Shown here piece after piece: positions 42,557 through 54,800 of a DNA stretch of 64,000 nt. This DNA is from Haematococcus lacustris (taxonomy: Eukaryota > Chlorophyta > Chlorophyceae > Chlamydomonadales > Haematococcaceae), in contig JASKMD010000014.1 in the NCBI GenBank assembly GCA_030144725.1, positions 2,045,646 to 2,109,645 of the forward strand. Reading direction: 5' to 3'. Under the pieces are notes generated by a model. The model saw only the letters and a list, made by a program, of their open reading frames with translations, was not told the DNA's origin and ran no database searches. How positions within the stretch are numbered: position 1 is the stretch's first letter; each line of letters begins with the position of its first letter. The position numbers were made by a program, and so were the translations under genes.

Positions 42557-45500
42557 TCAAATCAGCGTCTCCGCGATGGGCTTCCTGTCCATTCCCTTCA
42601 TAGCTTCCCGCGCAGCTTCGCGCAAGTGAGGCAGCAGCGCATTTTGATGCGTGATCTGCTTGAGCAGGTCCACGGTGCGGATCAGCAGGCGCGCGATGTC
42701 GCCGTCGTCCATCCCGCAATCAGCCATGATCTGCGGAGCATCGGCCACCCGCAGCGGCGCCAAGTAAGAGTGCCGGTGATATCCACCATAAGGTCGGGGT
42801 GCAACCTGCCTTGCAGCATATCACAGCCAGCTGATGCCTACTCAGTTGCCCAGTCTGCCCTGGTACGTTGCCCACCATTGACACTTGTGACTGCCCCGCT
42901 GCTTACCCCACTGCCCTGCCTGGCCCTGCTGCCCAACTGACCCTGCTGCCTGGATCGCTCTGCTGCCTGGCCTGGCCTGTTTCCAGTCCTGCCGCCTGGC
43001 CTGCCCCGCCGCCACGTGCCTGCTGCCAGGTAGCCCCTGCGGCCCAGGCTTCCACAATGCCTGCCAGGCGCAGGTCCAGCAGCAGGGCGTCGTTCCAGTA
43101 GCCCAGCCCCGCGTCTGCCTGCAGCTGACTCAGCAGCTGGCGCTGCTCCTCCAGCGCATCCACCGCCATCACCAGCTGCACACCCACACCAACACAACAC
43201 CAGACTGTTGTCAGCAGCAGCAGCAGCAGCCGCAGCAGCAGCGGAAGCAGAGGTTGAACAGCCACAGCATAGCAACTGCTGCCCGTGCTAGTGCTGCCGC
43301 CCCTGCTGCTGCTGCTGCTGCTGCTGCTGCCCCTGGCTGCTGCCCCTGCCGCCTGCACCACTGCCATTGCCCCTCATCACTGGGCAGGCCAGCCCCCTGC
43401 TGCTGCACCTCATCACTGGCGGAGTAGGCGGTGAAGATGGCGGTGGACTTGCGCAGCACTTCAGCCGACAGGATAGCCCCCAGCAGCCCCGCCAGCTGCG
43501 GCCCACTGAGCTGCATGATGACGGGGTGGGTCAGCACCAGCGCCAGCCACAGCTCGTTCTGGCCCTGCAGCCAGCAGCACAGCACATACCCACACACCCC
43601 GTATGCACGACCAGGCCAGTGCTGCAGCCGCTGCAACACCCAAGGCATTGGCAGTGGCAGGGGTGGGGCGGTGGCGGCATTACCAGTCACAGTGCCATTG
43701 CCACCACGGCCACACCATTACCACACCCGCCACCACCCCCACCACCACCTTGCTGGGAGCAGGATGGGTGCCTACCCGCTGCGCTGCTGACACCCCGCCC
43801 CTGACAACGAGAACCCTACCACCAGCTGCCCCTATCATCAGCTGACCCTGACGGGGTCACTGACAGGCGCATGGGAAGCATGCGGTCGAGCGATGAAGAG
43901 GGCTGGGGAGCATGCAGCCCCCACCAAGAGCAGCTCTGGCATGATATTGCCAGGTGGCACGAGCTGATGAAGACACTCCTCATCCCCCTACTTGGACCCA
44001 GCACCTAGCCACCGCACTGCCCCCCCTCACCCTTCATCACCACACCCAACCATGACATGACGCGCATTTGCCTGTTAATACTTAGCACGTGGGCAAGCAG
44101 GCAGGCAGGCGGGCAGGTGGGGGGCTGTGCTGGTGGGCGGGCGGGCGGGCGGGCGGGCGGGCGGGCGGGTGTGTGCGCCTCCTCTGACCTGGAGGCTGCG
44201 TGCCGCCAGGCCCAGGGGGAGTATGCTGAGGGTGCCTGCCTCCACTGCGTTCATGGCTGTCAAGATGTCCACCACCTCCTGGTCACACCAAACCACACCA
44301 TATCACACCACAGGACACCACTGAGTCAGGGCCAGGGTCAGCAGCGCATTGGAGGGGGCAGGGGCCATCGTCATTGTCTGCGAGTCCCTCAACTTGCCGC
44401 CCCCCAGCCCCCCCCGGCCTATGAAGCCGGCGAAGCTGAGTGACTGACCGTGAACTTGCGCCAGGTGTCCCTCCCCCACCACGCTGATCTCTGCCTTCAG
44501 CTTGGCGGCCTGGGACTGCAGGCGCTGCGCTTGAGCCAGCTGGGCCATGGCAATCCTGGCAGCCAGTAGCCAGTAGCACCAACAGCAAGGGCAGGGACAT
44601 GGCCCAGCATACCTGGCAGCATGAGCATGAGCATGAGCATGAGCACCCCCCTTCCCCCTCCCCCTCCCCCCTCCCCCTCACCCCTCCCCCTCCCCTCCCC
44701 CTCCCCCTCCCCCTCCCCCTCCCCCTCCCCCTCCCCCTCCCCCTCCCCCTCCCCCTCCCACCTCCCCCTCCCCCTCCCCCTCCCCCTCCCCCTCCCCCTC
44801 CCCCTCCCCCTCCCCCTCCCCCTCCCCCTCACCTGTCAGCGTGTGTGCTGGTGCTGAGGCCATTGTTGACAGCAAAGGACTTGCGCTGTGACTCCAAACT
44901 GCTCATGGAGCTCTTGTGCTCCTGCACCACGGCCACAGCAGGCAGGACACCAGGCTACACACCACCAAACACAAGACCCCGCAACACCGCCTGCACCGCC
45001 GCCACAGCACCCACTGCCCCCTACCAGCCCCCCTCCCCCTCACCCCACCATCCTTCTCCTGACCTCTCCTGTTGACCCCCTCCCCTTTAACCCCTGCTAC
45101 CTTCCCCGCCTTGCTTGCGTGCCCCCTCCGTCCCCTGGCCCGGCCCCCCGGCCTCTCCCTGGCCCCCTTGCCTGCCTCCCTGCCCCACCCCTAGCCCCAG
45201 CCGTCTGACCCCCAGGCTGCCCCGTGCCGTGCCCCTCACCGCCTTGGCCTTCATGATGGCTGCCTGCAGGCCCGGCTCCACAGCCAGCGCCTGCGCCTGG
45301 GTCTGCAGCTGCAGGGCAACCAGTGCGGTGCCGCTGCCGCCCACTGCAGCCAGGCCGGAGCTGTGGGCAGCTGCAGGGCACAAGGGGGGGGAGCGGGGGA
45401 GGCAGGAACACAAGCTTGAGCCAGAGGGGCCGGTGCAGCCGGACATACTCTGTGGTAGCCAGTAGCTGCTGTGATGACCCCACCCCCCGGCCCCCACCCC

Positions 45501-47041
45501 ACCGGTGGGGAGCTCCAGGTGGCAAGGTGTAGGGGAGCACATGCATGCTCTGATGCAGCCAGGGCTGAACCTGACAGGCCACTACTCATGCTCCCTCAGG
45601 TTGTCCCTGCCCCTGCTGCCCCTGCTGCCCCTGCTGCCCCCTGCTGCTGCTCCTGTTGCTGCCTTGACTGAAAGCTTGCCCCGCATCGCATTTGCCTGCC
45701 ATCAGTCCCCGCTCGCAGTCAAGGTAGCAACAGGAGCAGCAGGGGCAGGGGCAGGGGCAGGGGCAGGGGGCAGGGGCAGGGGCAGGGGCAGGGGCAGGGG
45801 CAGGGGCAGGGGCAGGGGCAGGGGCAGGGGCAGGTGGCAGGGGCAGGGGCAGGGGCAGGGGCAGGGGCAGGGGCAGCAGGGGCACAGTTCACTGCAACAC
45901 CATGGCGCTGCCCCCCCACCCCCCGGCCCCCACCCCCCGGCCTCCACCCACCACTGAGCCATGTCCAGCCCCCCCCTCCTGACGCTGCTTGCTGCTGCCT
46001 GGACCTTGGCCACGTCCTCAGGGGACAGGCTGCCGCTGGCAGCCCTCGTCCACGGCCACCTGGCCAAGGGGGGCAGCAGCAGCAGCAGCAGGGGCAGCAG
46101 CAGCAGCAGCCTGATGAAGCGGTGGGGATAGAGGGGGGCGAGAAGCAGGCCAGCAGGTAGGCAGGCAGGCGCGTCAGCCCAACACTGCATGGCCAAGCAA
46201 CGAGCGGCAGCAATGGGGCGAGGCGAGGGTCAGGTCAGGGTCAGGGTTCAGGTCAGCGGCGGGGGTCCTCAGCTGGCAGGGGGCGGTGTCTCACAGCAGC
46301 CAGCAGGCAGCAGGCAGCGGGGTAGGGCCAGGTGAGGGTCCGCTCACCACATGCAGCACGCTGATGCGCAGCAGCCTGTTGTCAGCGCCCAGCGCTAGGT
46401 AGAAGCTGCCGGGCGGCAGGCTCTTGCCGGGTTGACCTGATCAGGGGGGGGGAGGAGGGGGGGGGGGGCCCATGGGCGTCAAGGTCAGGCAGGGGTTGCA
46501 AAAGCATGGGAGGGGGTCAGGGGCTGTGGCCCGGTAGCCTATGGTAGCCGCAGCAGCAGCAGCCGCAGCAGGAGGAGCAGGAGCTGGAGAAGCGATGGCT
46601 GGATCACATCCGCCCCTAGTGGCCTTACCTCACAGCGCCTGCCCCCCCTCACCCCCACCCTTGCCTGACCCCTGCATGCTCCTCAGCTCAGCCTGGCGTC
46701 CCCCCCCCCCTGGCACCACCACTGCACCCCTGGCCATGGAGCCGCCAGCCACCCTCCCCCCCAGCCTCCAGCCCCCCCCCCACTGGCCCTACCTGCTTCT
46801 GCTGTCTGGGGCGCAGGGGCGTCCCCCCCTGGCTGCAGCTGCTCCACCTCCCCCACCACCACGGCTGGCAGCAGGTGCTTTTGCTGGCTGGGCTTCTCGA
46901 TGTCAGTGCGGCTGGACAGGTCAAGCAGGACCTGCACAACACCAGGAGCAGGCGGCAGCTGGGCCAAGGGGGGGGGGCGCAGGGGGAGGCGGGGGAGGCG
47001 GGGGAGGAGGGGGAGGAGGGTGGGGAGGAGAGGGAAAAGGA

Positions 47042-47072
<31 letters not shown>

Positions 47073-47388
47073 GAGGAGGAGGAGGAGAAGAAGGGAGGGG
47101 AAGGAGGGGAAGGAGGAGGTATATACCGGAATGCGCGCCTCCTGCGCGCCCCCCCCCCCCCCCTGGCCCAGCTGCAGCCTGCTCCTGGACCCTCTGACCG
47201 CCCGGTGCTCCCCCTCCTCGACACCTTCTCGCCCCCCTACCCCGCTCCTCCCCCTCCTCTCCCTCATCCCCTCCCCCAGGCTCCCCCTCAGGCTGCCCTT
47301 GAGCCCACCTTGCGTGGCAGCCCCTCTGCCTGGCAGCTTGCTGTGCGCCTGCTGCATGCGCGCTGCAATGGCTTGCATGCGCAACGCC
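42557..47388 (-). CDS. ISE2: ISE2-like chloroplast DExH-box RNA helicase, C-terminal part
   Basis: Well-fixed exons: 42557-42730 (stop TGA 42557-42559), 43020-43175, 43409-43564, 44189-44278, 44449-44555, 44833-44921 and 45240-45370. More lie at about 46000-46070, 46330-46430 and 46795-46935, and one near 47300-47388 enters the gap. The C-terminus aligns without gaps to plant ISE2 (as recalled): TWRKF, LSILPLGLAARS, QNELWLALVLTHPVI, GPQLAGLLGAIL, VDALEEQRQLL, LAGIVEAWAAGATW and MDDGDIARLLIRTVDLLKQI, ending MDRKPIAETLI. This is the rRNA-processing-arch/DSHCT half of Ski2-type helicases; the helicase motor lies across the gap. ISE2 acts in chloroplast RNA processing. Exon 43020-43175 ends at a GC donor, and exon 44449-44555 has one extra base. 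Introns carry C- and G-rich hexamer arrays. Confidence 0.85.
44644..44828. repeat. (CCCCCT)n array in ISE2-like gene intron
   Basis: About 30 hexamer units, with some variant units at the start and near 44760. Located between exons 44833-44921 and 44449-44555; intronic. Confidence 0.95.
45741..45876. repeat. (GGGGCA)n array in ISE2-like gene intron
   Basis: About 22 units of GGGGCA with one GGGGGCA and one GGTGGCA interruption. G-quadruplex-prone on the plus strand. A second purine tract (GAG)n lies at 47048-47090. Confidence 0.95.
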
Positions 47389-47888
47389 NNNNNNNNNNNN
47401 NNNNNNNNNNNNNNNNNNNNNNNNNNNNNNNNNNNNNNNNNNNNNNNNNNNNNNNNNNNNNNNNNNNNNNNNNNNNNNNNNNNNNNNNNNNNNNNNNNNN
47501 NNNNNNNNNNNNNNNNNNNNNNNNNNNNNNNNNNNNNNNNNNNNNNNNNNNNNNNNNNNNNNNNNNNNNNNNNNNNNNNNNNNNNNNNNNNNNNNNNNNN
47601 NNNNNNNNNNNNNNNNNNNNNNNNNNNNNNNNNNNNNNNNNNNNNNNNNNNNNNNNNNNNNNNNNNNNNNNNNNNNNNNNNNNNNNNNNNNNNNNNNNNN
47701 NNNNNNNNNNNNNNNNNNNNNNNNNNNNNNNNNNNNNNNNNNNNNNNNNNNNNNNNNNNNNNNNNNNNNNNNNNNNNNNNNNNNNNNNNNNNNNNNNNNN
47801 NNNNNNNNNNNNNNNNNNNNNNNNNNNNNNNNNNNNNNNNNNNNNNNNNNNNNNNNNNNNNNNNNNNNNNNNNNNNNNNNNNNNNNNN
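47389..47888. other. Assembly gap (500 N)
   Basis: Exactly 500 N, true length unknown. It removes the 5' part of the ISE2-like gene and probably the start of the next plus-strand gene. Confidence 1.
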
Positions 47889-48439
47889 CTGGGAGCGGGT
47901 TCTAGCCACCATGCCTGGCACTAACACACCAAGGTTGGTGGTAGCAGTCATTGCCACACTAAGGGGGAAAGGCTTGGGTGGGATATAGCCAAGGCGTGAG
48001 TGAGGCGTGAGGCAAAAGGGCAGCCACTGGAAGTGAGGTGCCAGCAGCTGCTGCAGCACATGCAGGTAATGACTTGCGTGCCACGTTCATGCAGCCACAT
48101 CCCACACGTGTTCCGACAAGTCAGAGTAGGATTAGCTCCACTGCCATGCAAGAAGCACCCTCAATGTTAATCTCAACCCATGCCTGTGGCCTGCCCAGCA
48201 AGTCACTGTACACTCCCAGCAGCGGCTTGCACAGCCCACCCCTGCGCGCAACTCTTTCTGTGCATGCTGCCATGAATTGGGTCACGAATCCTCGTGCTCG
48301 AGTTGCCGGTGGGCAAGGCCAAGCAGCCATACAAGGCTGGCGGCTGTGAAGTCGGTTGTAGAACAATCATCAGCTGCTCACATGCCTGCTGTGCGTCACC
48401 CTCCCGCCCCTAACACTGGCCTGCTGCCTGCCCCCTGCA

Positions 48440-48758
48440 GGTCAACATGTATCCCCAGCAGTGCGCACCTTGGCTCATGGCCGCGGAGAGCCTGGCCGCT
48501 GTCACTGCGGCGCTGCAGGGTGACGCCAGTGCTGGCAGCCCAGCGCCCGTGGCGCCCCAAGTGCAGCAGCACCTGCTGGAAGCGCTGCAGCTCGCCCTGG
48601 CGGTGCCAGGCACAGTGGTGACCCCTAGCAAGGACTTGAGCAAGCTGGGCGAGGCATTGCGCCAGCTGGTAGCGTCTGGCAGTGCGCAGCCAGCAAATGG
48701 GTCAATTGTACGCGGGCTCGCTGCGGATGTACTCAGAACGCTGGTACCATATCTCTAG
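48440..48758 (+). CDS. Unidentified terminal exon of a plus-strand gene
   Basis: After a good acceptor (CCCCCTGCAG) the frame reads VNMYPQQCAPWLMAAESLAA, then a helix-rich stretch (QVQQHLLEALQLALAVPG, SKDLSKLGEALRQLV, GLAADVLRTLVPYL) and stops TAG at 48756-48758. The composition and amphipathic helices suggest a real protein C-terminus. The family is not recognised and upstream exons were not found; they may lie in the gap. ORF 48897-49229 starts with a copy of the same first codons and is probably a duplication by-product. Confidence 0.4.
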
Positions 48759-48888
48759 CCCGAGGAGATGTGTAGGGTGGTGTGATATTATGCATGACGT
48801 TGCATGATATTATGAGGGTGTTGGGGGGGCTTCGCTGCCACCCCTTGATCTTGTACCAGGTTCCCAACGAGCAACATAGTCACACCAC

Positions 48889-48921
48889 AGGTCAACATGT
48901 ATCCCCAGCAGTGCGCACCTG
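48889..48921. repeat. 33-bp duplication of the exon start at 48439
   Basis: CAGGTCAACATGTATCCCCA followed by GCAGTGCGCACCT is identical at 48439-48471 and 48889-48921, 450 bp apart in the same orientation. The sequence around each copy is unrelated. Confidence 0.9.
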
Positions 48922-49323
48922 TGTGTCCTGATGTCAATGCAGTGGTGGGCACAGCGAGCGCAATAGAGCGAGTAGTGGTACGACAGTACGCACTGTGTCA
49001 CAGTACCGTTGACATGGAGTCGCATCTATTCTGCCTGCAGGGCAGGATGGGGGCTACTTGCCCAAACACAGCCGCTTCAAGATTGTTGTCCGCCCTGAAA
49101 CTGATAGATGCATATGCATACATCCACAGCGACAGCAAGGCCGCACAGCTGAGACAATTTGGGATTCGGATTGAACGATGCCTAACTTCTTTACCATGCG
49201 CGCGTCATCAAAACTTCATTATAAGATGAAGCCAATGAATACTGCGCTGTAACAGTCCGTGCCAGCCCCTCTTCCCCTTACTGGGAGCAGCCTGTTGAGG
49301 CGGAGTAGGGAGGCAAACCCGTG

Positions 49324-51561
49324 ATGTCGCTCTCCCGCACCTCCAAGCTCCTACACTATGTCAACTACCGTGGGTTGCGCCGCTTGTTGCAAATACTGCG
49401 GATGGCTTGAAGGGCGGGGTGTAACTCTGTGCAGGCATGCGGGTTACGCTGGTGGATGGGCGGCAAATCGTTGGCAGGTGTGCGGCCCCTCAGCACCATG
49501 CAGCTAAGATCATTTGCTGACTTGTGTACTGAGCGTGGTCTGAAGGTTCATGGCGTTTGATCGGCACATGAACCTGGTGTTGGGCGACTCGGAGGAGTTC
49601 CGCAAGCTGCCGCCGAAAAAAGGTCAAGAGGAGGTGGGTCGCCCCCATTTGGACCTTGTCTCTGGCACAGCTTGCGACCCAAGTATTTTTGTATGGCATG
49701 CAGAAGGAAGAGAGACGAGTGCTGGGCCTGCTGATCCTACGTGGTGAAGAAGTTGTGTCCGTCACAATTGAGGGCCCACCCCCAGCAGATCACTTGCGGG
49801 CCGAGGGCCCAGGTGGCCAGGTGCGAATGCAGCTGACAAGGACTTAGCTGATGCAGCCGACCCACGACATGTGGCTAGTTTGCGCTTGTGAACGCCCTCC
49901 GCAGGGAGGCCCTGGTCGTGGAGCACCGGCAGGGAGAGGCATGCCAGTTGCAGCCCCAGGGCAAGCTCCAGCGGTGAGGCTGCAAGTCGTAGCTCTAGCA
50001 GCATATAAATGGCATATCCTGGCTGAGTGGTCATATCCTACCTCACGCTACTGTTGTCAATGACTGGTTGCGGCCGCAGGGGCTGGCAGGCCCAGCCCGT
50101 GGGGTAGGGGGCCCTGCCCCAGGCATGATGATGCCTAGACCGCAGGTGAGTCACAGTCCCCACCACATGAGCAATAGCCCTACAATTTGCCCACCCTGCA
50201 TGCCCTGCCCTGTCACCTGCCCTGCCACCTCTCATGCCTGCGTGCTGTCATGCAGTTGCAAGCAGCGCCTCAGCTGCGCCCACCAGGAGGTCCCCCTGGG
50301 ATGCCCATGGGCAGTGAGTGTGCTAGTTCTGCAGCACCTGAGTAGTTGTGCAGCAAACTGTGTGTGCAGCCAGTGCTAGCGGGGCAACAGCCTCAGCAGC
50401 TTGCCTAGCAGTGGCACCAACCAGCAAGCTGGGTGCAATGACCCCTGTGCCACATGTGTTTTTGGCAAGTACCCAGCAGGCAACCGCAGTTTTGAATGAA
50501 GCACCAGGTTGTGCAGCAGCAGCTGATGGTGGAGGGGCAGCAGCAGCGAGCCACTGCACAGCCCCAGCAGTTCTGAGCAGGCTTGGCAGCTGGCAACCCC
50601 CCACAGTCCAGCTTGTGCCATAGACCAGCTTGGGCCCCCTGTTGCGCCATCTACTGTGTGCAGTGCCGCCTCCTGGAGGAATGCCCCCACCTGGCATGGG
50701 CATGCCACCCGGCATGATGCGCCCCCCAGGCAGTGAGTGCTGCAGCAGCGCTGCGCCAGGACCTTGACTCTGATCACACCATGCATTGCACCAGGACCTT
50801 GCACTAGATCACGGCATGCTTGCAGATCTCACTTATACATCACACTAGGCCACCCATTAGTACACTTCAGAAGACTGAGCTAAGAAAGACTTGCCTTTAG
50901 CAGGTGGGAACCAGGCGTGCCCTGGTTGTCCTGGTCAGGGCCCTGCTCAGTTTTTGTGGCATTTCCCATGGGGTGCAATGACAAAGGATTGAATGCTTGC
51001 AAAGCAGCCCTGGCTTGGCAGAACCTGGCACTGCTTGTGTAGTGCTTGGGTTTTGAAGCAGGGCAACACAACACGGAGCAGCTCAGCCAATGCCTGGCCT
51101 CATGGGAGGCCAGGCTCGCTGTTGCGCTCCCACATCCCACCCCACATGCCACAAACTGGCCAGCCACCAACGCTCCTTGCAAGACATGGCTCAGCTGCTC
51201 TGGCCTGGCTGTACCACACTCCATGCTTGCAGTGCCACCGCCAGGCATGGGTCCCCCGCCAGGCATGATGCGGCCGCCATTCCCAGGTAAGCGTGGCTGT
51301 CTTGGCACTGCACCTGTATCAGGCTGTTGACGTTATGTGTCTTGGAGGTGGCTGAAAGCTACCAACAGCGATTTTCGAGTTTAAAGAGCATGGCATGGTG
51401 CTCTGCCTGCAGGTGGCCCACCGCCTGGGATGATGATGCCACCTCCAGGGATGCGGCCTCCAGGCATGCCCCCACCGGGCATGGGGATGCCGCCGCCTGG
51501 ACAGGGGTTCCCGCCTCCCGGTTTTGCCCCTCGCCCTGGCATGCCGCCTCCGCGGCAATAG
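49324..51561 (+). CDS. SNRPB: Small nuclear ribonucleoprotein-associated protein B (SmB)
   Basis: Complete, ten exons: 49324-49369, 49435-49477, 49546-49633, 49704-49820, 49905-49973, 50080-50145, 50256-50313, 50664-50732, 51233-51286 and 51413-51561. All borders are GT/AG with agreeing phases. The product starts [19 protein letters not shown] and contains Sm motif 1 ([26 protein letters not shown]) and Sm motif 2 ([20 protein letters not shown]), then GPPPAD. SmB is one of seven proteins forming the Sm ring on U1, U2, U4 and U5 snRNAs. The rest is the SmB-typical tail, with [26 protein letters not shown] and a Pro/Gly/Met-rich end of PPPGM repeats, ending PPRQ. Length and domain order match SmB of plants and animals. 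Confidence 0.95.
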
Positions 51562-51672
51562 AGTTTCGTGTTAGGACGACAATGTGCCATGTGGTTATGG
51601 CTGCGCAACACTCTGAGCTTCGCTCATAAGAACACGCCTGATTTGGACAAACTTCATACAAGCTAAACACAG

Positions 51673-51677
51673 TGTAA
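51673..51677 (+). terminator. TGTAA polyadenylation signal of SNRPB
   Basis: TGTAA, the common chlorophyte poly(A) signal, lies 112 nt after the SNRPB stop and 189 nt before the next gene's ATG. Assigned from position and motif only. Confidence 0.5.
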
Positions 51678-51865
51678 TGACTCTGGTTTGGAAGAATAGC
51701 GCTTGTCCCCATGGGGCAGGTTCTGCATTCATGCAGCGTTTGGACATGGGATGTGCAGTGATACATCGTGACTGTGTTATGGCAGCCTTCCGTACTCCTG
51801 GCGCGCATAGTAAAGCTCTGCGCGTGACAATGGTTTTGTCGAAAAATGCAATTTGAAATGCGGTG

Positions 51866-54800
51866 ATGTCCCTGATGAAGCCTGGCAGCAAGGCGACGAT
51901 GAACAATGGCATGCGGCTCAAGGTAGACATAGGGCGAAGGTCGACATGTCCACATAGGTGTGGTCACCCTGCCTCCGCTCTGAACACCAGGTCCATCTCT
52001 CACCCTTTGGCTCTGGCTTGTCCGTCGATGAAACCATCAACCTGTATTGCGGGGATGGCGAGCAAATCCTGCACTGGCTTGGAGTCACCGCCTGTGCAAG
52101 GCTTGCATACACTCGAGGTAACAACCATTTACTGTTTCACGAGTGGTCTTGCTGCCTATCCCACTCGTTGGTTTTGAGGCTAGTGTCTTGCTTCCTCAAT
52201 GCACCCAGGAGATGTGTATGGGAGATATGTGCCCCAATCAGTGACTAACAAAGATGGACAGCCTCAGGACATCGACATTGTGGTGAACGAGATCTTTTCC
52301 AATGGAGATGAGGTGTTTGTGGAGTACTCCAACGGCCCAGTGGCGTTCAAAGTTCGGTAGGCATGATCCATGCGCACTGACTCATGCTGGCGCTGCAGCT
52401 GACTGACATCCCTCAGCTCCCTGGGCATGTGTCACAAAAGGGAGCAGCAACCTGGCCCTGCACTGGCAGGTGGGAAGGCCGGCCGCGTACGCCTCCCTTC
52501 AAGTGGGGCGAGCGTGGAGAGATCTTACCTCCCCACGACACCTGGCTGCGTGAGCTAGACCTGAAGCACGAGGGGTTGGGGGGCTTGGTGGAGGTGGAGC
52601 TGCTCCGAACTGATCCCACGCTGCTAGACAAGGACTTGGGCAAGACAAAGGAGCTCCTCATGCATCATGCTGGCGCACTGCAGGTCAGCATGTTGGCCAG
52701 CAGTGCAACATGCACCATGTGCACAGCGGTGATCACAGCCATGGGCGTCAGGTCACCAGCATGAGGTCTACCTGCAGCTGGGCATGGTCTTGCAAAACTC
52801 CAGCGGCTGGCTTGCATAGCCACGCTGTTTGAAGCGGGAGCAGAAGCTATGACAACCCACTGTAGCGGCGCTGTGGGTGACCGCCCTGCACTGCCACGGT
52901 GCTGGCCATGGTGCTCACAGATGATGTTCTACTACCAGAGTGCGGAAGGTGCCACGGCAGGGGACCAGCTGGGCGCAATCACGCTGCCTCAATTCCGCGG
53001 CCTGATGACCTCGGCCAAAGTGGTCACCTCGCGGTTCCCCCCCGAGAAGGTGGACGAGGTCTTCACCACGGTGGCCACTGGCGCGCAGACCCTCGCCCGC
53101 AAGGTCGACAACAAGAGCGGCGTGTCATCGTTTGACTTGCTGGACTTTATGATCGGTGTGATCCGGGTAGCGCATGCCCGCTTCGCGACAGAGAACCCAG
53201 GGCAGGTGTGAGGGCGGGTATGAGGACGGGAGTAAGGGCATGAGTGAGGGTGGGAGTGAGGGCAGGTGTGCCGGGAGGTGTGCGGGCATGCTGGGGGTTA
53301 CAGCTTGAGAGGGAGAGTGAAGCAAGGGGCGCAGTATAGCCACCCTGACAGAGTCATCCTGACCGATATGTCAGAGTACCTGGTTACTGGTGTGCGTGCA
53401 GTCATGCAGGGTGTGCCATGCAGGGTGGGCCATGCTGGGACATGCAGGGTGGGCCATGCTGACCAGCCATGAAACCCTCATGGCACTGCCACCATGACAT
53501 GACCATGGGTTAGCATCATTACATGCCAGGCACACTTATACAGTACCCATGTTGCTGGTGCCATGCAATGATGTAATGGTGTGATGTGGTGTGATGACAA
53601 TGACATTACACCACTGAGAGCTCACCCAGCTGTGCCCAGCCACCTCACTGCTGTCTGCACTGCCGAGTGTGCAGGCTTCCTACCAGCAGCTGTCCTTCAA
53701 GCTGATGTCCCTCATCAAGGACTGCTTTGCGATCTACACCTTCCCTGAGCTAACCAAGAAGCTTGCACGCTTTGAGTCAGCCACCAACAATGCAGCCGCA
53801 GCGCTGCTGCTCAAACGCGGCCGCAAGTGGGTGTGACTGCTACCCCCCTCTCACCCTCCCATTGTGGTGTGCTGCATTGGGCACCTCAGACTCCTGCATG
53901 CACTCACCCGCAGCCAGGCCTGCCCCCGGCAGAGCCCCAACTTCCCTCCAGCCCACCTGCCCAGTAAGAGCCCGCCCCAGTGGGTCCCTGTAGGTTGTGG
54001 CGAGACCCAGGCACCTGACCCCATCCTGGCCCCCACTCTGCAGGCTGCCAGGCGGCCTTACAGCATTGCCTTGCCTAGCTGCAGCTCCCAGTGTGATTCA
54101 ATGAGACGACCTAATGAGACGAGCCGACTAGTATTAGATTTAAATAGATCTGTATAATGGGAATAGGCGCACCCTAGTGATCTGCCTGGTCTGCCTGCCG
54201 CCTGCAGGCTGGTGGAGCAGACGCTGGACAGCTGCCAGCTGAAGCGGGTGCGCTCCTCAGTTGTCAAGGTGGACCTGCGCTGGCTGTGCACGCACCTGCA
54301 GCGCTGGAACCTGCTAGGCCGCGACTTCAACCTGCAGGAGCTGGCCATCATCGCCATCTATGCAAAGCAGGTGAGCAGGAATGGGTGGGAGTGGGTGGGT
54401 ATAACTATCATAGCATACGTATAAATTATATCAGAAGTCGCCTTGCGCTATGCAATGGCCGCTGTGCGAACTGAGCTGAGCTGTGCTGGCCTGCACACCT
54501 TCCCCACCGCCACCACACCCCATGGTCTGTGTCATCCACTGCCATCACCGCTCTGTCCGACTCAGAAGCTGTTCGGGACCTTGCTGGGGGTGGTCACACT
54601 GTGTCATGATCACTCTGACATGCATGCTGCCGGGGGTGGTCATAGCTCGGCATCAAGTTTGACATGGGGAACACAGATGTGTGGCAGCAGAACCCAAGGC
54701 TTTCCAGAGTTTCTGCTTCCATGCCTCCACTGCAGTTATTCTGTGACATAGGCAGTTGCGTCCTTGATGTTGTGTGTTGCGGCAATGCCGGCGATGGCTG

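Noticed and set aside
52209..52360. Gene end at TAG 52358-52360
   Set aside because: The stop lies just past the GT donor at 52357. Splicing to 52470 restores a CGG codon and matching phase, giving one 1350-nt coding sequence.
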